Assembly (NCBI GenBank): GCA_038239145.1
Contig: JBBSFB010000001.1
Location: 124,001-188,000, forward strand
Length of the DNA stretch: 64,000 nt
Origin: PALSA-610 sp038239145
Lineage (GTDB): Bacteria > Actinomycetota > Acidimicrobiia > IMCC26256 > PALSA-610
Reading direction: 5' to 3'
Below the pieces are notes generated by a model that did not search any database, was not told the origin of the DNA, and saw only the letters and a program-made list of their open reading frames with translations. The position numbers and the translations under genes are program-made. Of the stretch, positions 57,874 through 64,000 are shown one piece after another. Every line of letters begins with the position of its first letter. Position 1 is the first letter of the stretch.

Positions 57874-58419
57874 ATGGCCGATCGATTCTCGTCGTTGCGT
57901 CCCGATCTGGCGGAGTGGTGGCAGGCGCAGCCGATGTTCTTCGTCGCGACCGCGCCGAGCGGCGATGCGGGCCACGTCAACCTGTCGCCCAAGGGCTACG
58001 ACACGCTGCGTGTGCTCGCGCCCGACCGCGTCGCGTACCTGGATCTCACCGGTAGCGGGGTCGAGACGATCGCGCACCTGCGGGAGAACGGTCGGATCAC
58101 GCTGATGGCGTGCGCATTCAGTGGCAATCCCCGGATCTCCCGGATCTACGGCAGGGGCACGGTGCACCCCGCTGCCACGCCCGGCTTCGACGATCTCGCA
58201 TCGGAGTTTCCCGAGCTTCCCGGCCGGCGGGCCATCATCGAGATCGAGGTGGAGCGAGTGACGACTTCGTGCGGGTACGCGGTGCCGCTGATGGATCTGG
58301 TCGACGATCGCGAACGGCTGCTCGACTGGGCCCGGGGCAAAGGCGACGACGGTATCGAGGCGTACTGGGGCAAGAAGAACGTCGAGAGCATCGACGGTCT
58401 GCCCGGGCTCAGCGCGTGA
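57874..58419 (+). CDS. Pyridoxamine 5'-phosphate oxidase-fold (PPOX) protein
   Basis: The 181-residue split-barrel flavin or deazaflavin-binding-type protein has MFFVATAPSGDAGHVNLSPKGYDTLRVL, VAYLDLTGSGVETIAHLREN and GRITLMACAFSGNPRISRIYG, then a C-terminal region with TTSCGYAVPLMDL. PPOX-class proteins of this subgroup are often F420- or FMN-dependent; the cofactor here is not determinable. It is coupled to the next gene (GTGA, 58416-58419). Confidence 0.85.
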   Translation: MADRFSSLRPDLAEWWQAQPMFFVATAPSGDAGHVNLSPKGYDTLRVLAPDRVAYLDLTGSGVETIAHLRENGRITLMACAFSGNPRISRIYGRGTVHPAATPGFDDLASEFPELPGRRAIIEIEVERVTTSCGYAVPLMDLVDDRERLLDWARGKGDDGIEAYWGKKNVESIDGLPGLSA

Positions 58420-59507
58420 CCTACGCGTCGCGCATCGCCCGCGTGCGGGCCCGGATGTCGGAGATCGGGATCGACGCGTTGTTGCTGTCGGTCGGACCCG
58501 ACCTCCCGTACTTCACCGGGTACGAGGCGATGCCGCTCGAACGGCTGACGATGCTCGTACTGCCGCGCACGGGCGATATCCAGCTCGTGGTTCCCCGGCT
58601 CGAAGCGCCGCGCGTCGAACGTCGGCCCGAGCTGTTCCAGATAGTTACGTGGGAAGAGACCGACGACCCGGTCGCGATCGTCGCGGGGATGATCCGCCGC
58701 TCCGCGCGCCGGGTCGCGATCGGTGACCACACCTGGGCCCGGTTCCTGCTCGACCTTCAGCATGCGGTGCCGTCGTGCGTGTTCTCCCGGGCGACCGACG
58801 TGGTGGGTCCCGTCCGCATGATCAAGGACGACGACGAGATCGCCGCGCTCACGCGCGCCGCCCACGCGGTCGACGCGGTGGCGCACGACATGCGCTCGGT
58901 GTCGTTCGCGGGCCGGACCGAGCTCGAGGTGCATCGCGAGCTGGTCGAGCGGATGCTCGCGGCCGGGCACCAGCGTTCGAACTTCGCCATCGTCGCCGCC
59001 GGCGCCAACGCCGCGAGCGCGCACCACGAACCGACTGCGAGGCGCACTATCGCGGCCGGCGACATCGTTCTGTGCGACTTCGGCGGCACGATGGACGGCT
59101 ACTGCTCCGATATCACGCGCATGTTCCACGTCGGCGAACCGCCCGGCGAGGTCACCGACGTGTACGCGGTGCTGGTCGAGGCGCAGGAAGCGGGAGTGCG
59201 GGCGGCGACGGTCGGTGTCGAGTGTCTCGAGGTGGACGCCGCGGCACGCTCGGTCATCGCGGCCGCGGGCTTCGGCGAGTTCTTCGTGCACCGGGTCGGG
59301 CACGGCATCGGGACGGAAGCCCACGAGGAGCCGTACATGGTCGCGGGCAACACGCAGCTGCTCGAGGCCGGTCACGCGTTCAGCGTCGAGCCCGGCATCT
59401 ATTTCCCCGATCGATTCGGCATGCGGCTGGAAGACATCGTCGTCGCCACCCCCGAAGGGCCCCTCCGCCTCAACGACGCGCCGCGCGATATCGCGATCGT
59501 TGCGTGA
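58416..59507 (+). CDS. M24-family metallopeptidase (Xaa-Pro dipeptidase-like)
   Basis: The 363-residue creatinase/prolidase-fold protein has an N-terminal domain (VTYASRIARVRARMSEIGIDALLLS) and a pita-bread catalytic domain with the five metal ligands readable: Asp in LCDFGGTMDGYCSD (two Asp), His in RVGHGIGTEAHEEP, Glu in SVEPGIYF and Glu in RLEDIVV. It probably cleaves Xaa-Pro dipeptides in the cytoplasm. GTG starts overlap on both sides (58416 and 59504), so it is translated as part of a three-gene unit. Confidence 0.9.
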   Translation: MTYASRIARVRARMSEIGIDALLLSVGPDLPYFTGYEAMPLERLTMLVLPRTGDIQLVVPRLEAPRVERRPELFQIVTWEETDDPVAIVAGMIRRSARRVAIGDHTWARFLLDLQHAVPSCVFSRATDVVGPVRMIKDDDEIAALTRAAHAVDAVAHDMRSVSFAGRTELEVHRELVERMLAAGHQRSNFAIVAAGANAASAHHEPTARRTIAAGDIVLCDFGGTMDGYCSDITRMFHVGEPPGEVTDVYAVLVEAQEAGVRAATVGVECLEVDAAARSVIAAAGFGEFFVHRVGHGIGTEAHEEPYMVAGNTQLLEAGHAFSVEPGIYFPDRFGMRLEDIVVATPEGPLRLNDAPRDIAIVA

Positions 59508-60364
59508 AGCTCGACGCGGCGACGTTTCTCCTGCAGTGGGCCGCCGGTGGGTTGTTCTTCGGATGGATCACGACCCGCCGCCGGCTCGTGAGCCTCGGTT
59601 ACGGATGGCTCATCCGGCTCGTGTTCGCAACGATGGCGGCCGGCGGCGCGGCGATCTTCCTCACCGGTGATCTGACTGCGGCACGGGTGATCGCGGCGGC
59701 GGCCGCCATCGGCACGGTCGTCGCCGCGATGGTCGCGCTCGCCGTCTCGGTGCAACGCCGAGCGGCCGGAGTGCAGGGACGAGAAGAGGTGCGCGCCGCT
59801 CGGCGGGCGCGCGTGTCGGCGATGATCGGTCGCGGTGACGATGCCGTTGGCGACGACGATCACGGCCCGGAGTTCCCGCCCGCGCTCGACCTGGTCGCGC
59901 CGGTCATCGGCGCAATCGGCTTGCTCACCGCCGCGCAGTTCGCGGGCGGCCCGTACCTGCTCGCGGTCGCTCGTCTGATCGTCGGCGCGGTGTTCCTCGG
60001 CAGCGTGAGCGACGCGATGCTGCTCGGGCACTGGTATCTCGTGCAGCCCGGCCTTCCCCGCGGACCGGTGAAGGAGCTCGTCGCCTGGACGGCCGCGGCG
60101 TGGCCCCTCGAGATCGCGGTCTTCGTCTGGCCGACCGGCATGGTGCAGGTGCTGAACGGCACCGTCGCCGACGGGTACCACGGCGTGCTCGGCTGGATCT
60201 GGATCGGTTCCGCGGCGCTCACGATCGGCCTCGTCGGCATGACCTGGGCGGCGCTGCGCGAGCGCTACTACTCGGCCGTGATGGCCGCGACCGGGTTGCT
60301 CTACCTCGCGATCCTCACCGCGTTCGGCACCGACCTCGTCGCCCGCGCCGTCCTCCGCCCCTAG
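59504..60364 (+). CDS. Integral membrane protein, 286 aa
   Basis: The protein has about eight or nine predicted helices, with a charged cytoplasmic loop (about 83-125) containing REEVRAARRARV and an acidic DDAVGDDDHGPE stretch. Helices contain MLLGHWYLVQPGLPRGPVKELV and a Gly/Trp-rich GVLGWIWIGSA. I do not recognise a family, and no transport or enzyme motif is evident. GTG start overlaps the peptidase stop. It is convergent with metH, with 16 bases between them. Confidence 0.75.
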   Translation: MKLDAATFLLQWAAGGLFFGWITTRRRLVSLGYGWLIRLVFATMAAGGAAIFLTGDLTAARVIAAAAAIGTVVAAMVALAVSVQRRAAGVQGREEVRAARRARVSAMIGRGDDAVGDDDHGPEFPPALDLVAPVIGAIGLLTAAQFAGGPYLLAVARLIVGAVFLGSVSDAMLLGHWYLVQPGLPRGPVKELVAWTAAAWPLEIAVFVWPTGMVQVLNGTVADGYHGVLGWIWIGSAALTIGLVGMTWAALRERYYSAVMAATGLLYLAILTAFGTDLVARAVLRP

Positions 60365-60380
60365 ACGGCTGCTCAGCCGG

Positions 60381-63300
60381 CTAAACGACGAAATACTTGG
60401 CCCCGGGGTGGGGGACGATGATCGCGCTCGTCGACTGCTCGGGGACGAGGTGGAATTCCTCGGTGAGTGACACGCCGATGCGTTCGATTTCCAACAGCTC
60501 GGCGACCTTGGTCTGGTCGTCGAGGTCGGGGCACGCCGGATAGCCCCACGAGTAGCGCGAGCCGCGGTACTGCTGCTTGAACAATCCGGTGAGCGTCGGG
60601 CCGTCCTCGGCGGCGTAGCCCCACTCCTCCCGGATGCGCCGATGCCACAGCTCGGCGAGCGCTTCGGTCATCTCGACCGAGAGTCCGTGCAACAACAGGT
60701 AGTCCTGGTATTTGTCGGCCGCGAAGAGTTCCTTCTCCCGTGCGCTCGCAGCGGTGCCCATCGTCACGACGTGGAACGCGGCGTAGTCGGTCTCTCCCGA
60801 CTCGATCGGCCGGAAGAAGTCGGCGATCGACAGGAACGGAGCCTTGCGCTGGCGCGGGTAGTGGAAGCGCAGCCATTCCTGGGTGCGGGTGTCGTCCTTC
60901 CACACCACCAGGTTCTCGCCTTCGCTGTTCACCGCGAAGTATCCCCACGCGGCCGCGGGCACGAGGAGGCCTTCCTGCTTGGCGGTGCCGAGCTGTTCTC
61001 GGAAGATCGGACGGATCCGGGTCTTGAAGTCCTGGTCGTTCTCACCGGACTCGGGCCGGAACTGCCACTGGTTGCGGAACAGCGCGGTCTCGTTCACGTA
61101 ACCGGCGATGTCGTCGAGGGAGATGCCCTTGGCGACCCGGGAACCGACGAACGGTGGCGTGAAGATCTTGGTGTCGACCGCGACGTCGGAACGGGCGGGG
61201 ATGTCGACGTCTTCGACCGGGAGCTCCGACTTGCGGGGCGGCAGGTTGCGGCCTCCGGGCTCACGTCCGAACTTCTCGTCGAGCGTCCCGTTCTTGCGTC
61301 CCTGCACCAGCGCGTCCATCGTGCGCAGGCCTTCGAATGCGTCCTTGCCGTAGAACACGCGGCCGTCGTAAACCTCGCGGAGGTCGCGCTCCACGTACGT
61401 GCGCGTCAGCGCCGCGCCACCGAGGATCACCGGCACGGTGTCGGAGAGCCCGCGCGCGTTCAGCTCCTGCAGGTTCTCGCGCATGATGATCGTCGACTTC
61501 ACGAGGAGGCCGCTCATGCCGATCGCGTCGGCTTTCACCTCGAGCGCCTTCTCGATCATCTCGTTGATCGCGATCTTGATGCCGAGGTTGTAGACGATGT
61601 AGCCGTTGTTGGTCAGGATGATGTCGACGAGGTTCTTGCCGATGTCGTGGACATCACCCTTGACGGTGGCGAGCACCACGATGCCCTTACCCCCGGAATC
61701 GGCTTTCTCCATCAACGGCTCGAGGTACGCGACCGCGGCCTTCATCGTCTCCGCCGACTGCAGCACGAACGGGAGCTGCATCTGGCCACTGCCGAAGAGC
61801 TCGCCCACGACCTTCATGCCGTCGAGCAGCACGTCGTTGACAACCTGCAACGGGGTCAGTTCGGTCAACTGTTCCTGGAGATCCGTTTCGAGGCCGTCGC
61901 GCTCGCCGTCGATGATGCGGTGCTTCAATCGCTCCGACACCGGCCAGCCCGAGCGGTCTTCCTTCTCGATCGCGCCGGCCTCGACGTTCTCGAACAGGGC
62001 CATGAACTCGGTGAGCGGGTCGTAGTTCTCCCGGCGGCGGTCGTAGATGAGATCGAGCGCCGCTTCCTTTTGGGCTTCGTCGATCCGGTGCAACGGCATG
62101 ATGCGCGCCGCGTGCACGATGGCGGCATCGAGGCCGGCTTCGCGGCACTCGTGCAGGAACACGCTGTTCAGCACGTGGCGGGCTGCGGGCTTCAACCCGA
62201 ACGACACGTTCGACAGACCGAGCACTGTGTGCGCGCCGGGCAGTTCGGCCTTGATCTGACGGATCGCGTCGATCGTCTCCATCGCGTCGCGGCGGAGGTC
62301 GTCGTCGCCGGTGGAGAGCGGGAACGTGAGCACATCGAAGATGAGGTCGGTCGGCTCGAGGCCGTAGCGCTCGATCGCGATGTCGTAGATGCGCTTGGCG
62401 ACGCGCATCTTCCACTCCGCCGTGCGCGCCTGTCCTTCTTCGTCGATCGTGAGGCAGATGACCGCGGCGCCGTACTCGCGGGCGAGGCGGAAGACGCGGT
62501 CCATCCGCTTGCCCTCCTCCTCCCCTTCTTCGAGGTTGGCTGAGTTGACCAGCGCCTTGCCCCCGTGATGTTGCAGGCCCGCTTCGAGCACCAACGGCTC
62601 GGTCGAGTCGAACACGAGCGGCAACGACGCCTGGGTCGCGAACCGGCCCGCGATCTGGTCCATGTCGATGGCGCCGTCGCGGCCGACGTAGTCGACGCAC
62701 ACGTCGAGGACGTGGGCGCCTTCCTTCACCTGTTCGCGCGCCATCTGGACGCAGCCGTCGAAGTCGCCTTCGAGCATCGCGTCGCGGAACTTGCGGGATC
62801 CGTTGGCGTTCGTGCGTTCGCCGATCGCGAGGTACGCGAGCTCCTGCTCGAACGGCACGTGCGAATAGATCGACGAGCAGCCGGGCTCGAACTCGGGGGT
62901 CCGCAGCACTGGTGCACGATGGTCGAGCTTCTCCACAACCTGACGAAGGTGCTCGGGCGTGGTGCCGCAGCAACCGCCGACGACGTTCAGACCGAACTCC
63001 GTGGTGAACCGCTCGTGCGCGTCGGCGAGCAGCTGCGGCGTAAGGTCGTAGTGCGTGTGACCGTCGACGACCGAGGGCAGGCCCGCGTTCGGCAGCGCAG
63101 ACAGGAACGTCCGGGCATGTTGCGCGAGGTAGCGCAGGTGCTCGGTCATCTCGGTCGGACCGGTCGCGCAGTTCATGCCGATGACGTCGGGGCGCATCGC
63201 CTCGAGCGAGGTCAGCGCGGCGCCGATCTCGGTGCCGACTAGCATGCGGCCGGTCGTCTCCACCGTCACCTGCACCATGATCGGGATCGGGTTCGACAGC

Positions 63301-63893
63301 CCGGCGCGCCGCATGGCCGCGCGGGCGCCGTTGATCGCCGCCTTGGCCTGCAGGAGGTCGTAGACCGTCTCGATGAGCAGTACGTCGATGCCGCCCGCGA
63401 TGAGCCCGTCGACCTGCAGCTCGTAGTCGTCGCGTAGCGTCGTGTACTTGATCTGACCGAGCGAGGGCAGCCGCGTCCCGGGCCCGATGGAACCGATGAC
63501 GAAGCGGGGGCGCCCGTCGGCGGCATGACCGGACGCGACCTCGCGGGCGAGTGCGGCCGCGTGCCGGTTCATCTCGAACGTCTGGTCGCCCAGTCCGTAC
63601 TCGTTCAACACGAGGGGGAAGGCGCCGAATGTTGCCGTCTCGACGCCGTCGACGCCGGCCTGGAAGAACTCGTCGTGCATCTGGGCCACGAGATCGGGCC
63701 GGGTCTCGATGAGGTTCTCGTTGCAGCCCTCGAGCGCCTCGCCGCCGAAGTCGTCGGGCCCGAGATCCTGGCCCTGCATCCACGTACCGAACGCGCCGTC
63801 GAGCACGAGGACGCGCTCGTGGAGCGCGTCGAGGAAGGGGTGTACGGCGCCGCTGCCGATGGGCGAATCGGTTCCTCGAGGGTCGGTCATCAC
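60381..63893 (-). CDS. metH: Cobalamin-dependent methionine synthase
   Basis: MetH transfers the methyl group of methyl-tetrahydrofolate to homocysteine via cobalamin. The 1170-residue protein has all four modules: homocysteine domain (LVLDGAFGTWMQGQDL; zinc Cys in GMNCATGP and VGGCCGTT), pterin domain (AIGERTNANGSRKF), cobalamin domain with DVHDIGKN near residue 747 (axial His), and the AdoMet reactivation domain (SRYSWGYPACPDL). GTG 63893 and ATG 63890 are both possible; a TAACCT box places +1 exactly at the ATG. No cobalamin riboswitch is recognisable in the upstream 76 bases. It diverges from a corrinoid adenosyltransferase gene. Confidence 0.96.
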   Translation of the reverse strand: MMTDPRGTDSPIGSGAVHPFLDALHERVLVLDGAFGTWMQGQDLGPDDFGGEALEGCNENLIETRPDLVAQMHDEFFQAGVDGVETATFGAFPLVLNEYGLGDQTFEMNRHAAALAREVASGHAADGRPRFVIGSIGPGTRLPSLGQIKYTTLRDDYELQVDGLIAGGIDVLLIETVYDLLQAKAAINGARAAMRRAGLSNPIPIMVQVTVETTGRMLVGTEIGAALTSLEAMRPDVIGMNCATGPTEMTEHLRYLAQHARTFLSALPNAGLPSVVDGHTHYDLTPQLLADAHERFTTEFGLNVVGGCCGTTPEHLRQVVEKLDHRAPVLRTPEFEPGCSSIYSHVPFEQELAYLAIGERTNANGSRKFRDAMLEGDFDGCVQMAREQVKEGAHVLDVCVDYVGRDGAIDMDQIAGRFATQASLPLVFDSTEPLVLEAGLQHHGGKALVNSANLEEGEEEGKRMDRVFRLAREYGAAVICLTIDEEGQARTAEWKMRVAKRIYDIAIERYGLEPTDLIFDVLTFPLSTGDDDLRRDAMETIDAIRQIKAELPGAHTVLGLSNVSFGLKPAARHVLNSVFLHECREAGLDAAIVHAARIMPLHRIDEAQKEAALDLIYDRRRENYDPLTEFMALFENVEAGAIEKEDRSGWPVSERLKHRIIDGERDGLETDLQEQLTELTPLQVVNDVLLDGMKVVGELFGSGQMQLPFVLQSAETMKAAVAYLEPLMEKADSGGKGIVVLATVKGDVHDIGKNLVDIILTNNGYIVYNLGIKIAINEMIEKALEVKADAIGMSGLLVKSTIIMRENLQELNARGLSDTVPVILGGAALTRTYVERDLREVYDGRVFYGKDAFEGLRTMDALVQGRKNGTLDEKFGREPGGRNLPPRKSELPVEDVDIPARSDVAVDTKIFTPPFVGSRVAKGISLDDIAGYVNETALFRNQWQFRPESGENDQDFKTRIRPIFREQLGTAKQEGLLVPAAAWGYFAVNSEGENLVVWKDDTRTQEWLRFHYPRQRKAPFLSIADFFRPIESGETDYAAFHVVTMGTAASAREKELFAADKYQDYLLLHGLSVEMTEALAELWHRRIREEWGYAAEDGPTLTGLFKQQYRGSRYSWGYPACPDLDDQTKVAELLEIERIGVSLTEEFHLVPEQSTSAIIVPHPGAKYFVV

Positions 63894-63896
63894 ATC

Positions 63897-63902
63897 AGGT
63901 TA
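63897..63902 (-). promoter_or_regulatory. Possible -10 box for metH (leaderless)
   Basis: TAACCT on the minus strand ends seven bases before the ATG at 63890. The match is weak but fits the pattern of other operon heads here. Confidence 0.3.
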
Positions 63903-63968
63903 CGTCGGCCAAAACCGGCGCCACTACACGATTCCGCCGGCGGCGGCGACCTAGGCTGCAACCCGAGT

Positions 63969-64000
63969 ATGAAGGTCTACACACGCACCGGCGACGACGG
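63969..64000 (+). CDS. Corrinoid (cob(I)alamin) adenosyltransferase, PduO-type, 5' end only
   Basis: Eleven codons are visible before the window ends: MKVYTRTGDDG. This is the invariant N-terminal ATP-binding start of PduO/MMAB-type ATP:cob(I)alamin adenosyltransferases (MK-x-YT-x-TGDDG). Position next to metH supports a cobalamin link. The assignment rests on a short but very characteristic motif. Confidence 0.7.
   Translation, partial: MKVYTRTGDD

Noticed and set aside
60365..60380. Hairpin CGGCT/AGCCG between a membrane-protein gene and metH
   Set aside because: Only five base pairs and no U tract; too weak to call a terminator.
63894..63968. Cobalamin riboswitch upstream of metH
   Set aside because: The gap is far shorter than a cobalamin riboswitch and I could not find its B12 box.

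Overview
The window is a compact, high-GC chromosomal segment with no phage, insertion sequence, tRNA or rRNA. It reads like an actinobacterium of the class Acidimicrobiia. That placement is inferred from four things: a UPF0182 protein, Thr-rich extracytoplasmic linkers, GYWLVASDGG-type surface repeats, and the combination of ergothioneine genes, DprE1/DprE2 and a SufBDCSU system. Genes are packed into operons with GTGA/ATGA stop-start overlaps. Many operon-head genes have a TANNNT box placed so that the mRNA would be leaderless.

Layout. 1-1061: C-terminus of a UPF0182 membrane protein. 1208-9185: two convergent suf operons, sufB-sufD-Rieske-sufC (+) and a second sufC-sufS-sufU (-). They enclose an L,D-transpeptidase and a 57-aa ORF, and share a palindromic operator-like site. 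9252-12516: a glycosyltransferase diverging from an amylo-1,6-glucosidase-like enzyme. 12538-15620: egtD and egtB (ergothioneine), a 34-codon ORF and an MBL hydrolase. 15812-17678: acyl-CoA dehydrogenase and an EEP-family phosphohydrolase.

17700-53274 is mostly a surface-glycan region. It holds an FkbM methyltransferase, a secreted FG-GAP/repeat protein, Wzm/Wzt ABC exporter, about ten glycosyltransferases, a coiled-coil SAM methyltransferase, three GT-C-like membrane proteins, a Rmd-like reductase, a secreted amidase with the same surface repeats, and a decaprenyl-phosphoryl-arabinose module (HAD phosphatase, dprE2, dprE1, UbiA-type synthase) followed by a flippase. Around 29.9 kb it contains a mirror-image gene module. 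At 40.4 kb, inside the only gene-free stretch over 300 bases, lies a candidate structured RNA with its own promoter and a UUCG-capped terminator.

53353-63893 is core metabolism: two micro-ORFs, lpd, a 2-oxoacid dehydrogenase E2, and a single-ORF LipB-LipA fusion. These are followed by a PPOX-fold protein, an M24 peptidase, a membrane protein and metH. The window closes on the first codons of a corrinoid adenosyltransferase divergent from metH.

Most notable: the LipB-LipA fusion; the structured RNA carrying paired Shine-Dalgarno and anti-Shine-Dalgarno mimics; the mirrored glycosyltransferase/coiled-coil module beside a Wzm/Wzt exporter; the shared suf operator; and a DprE1 with Ala at the benzothiazinone-target Cys position.
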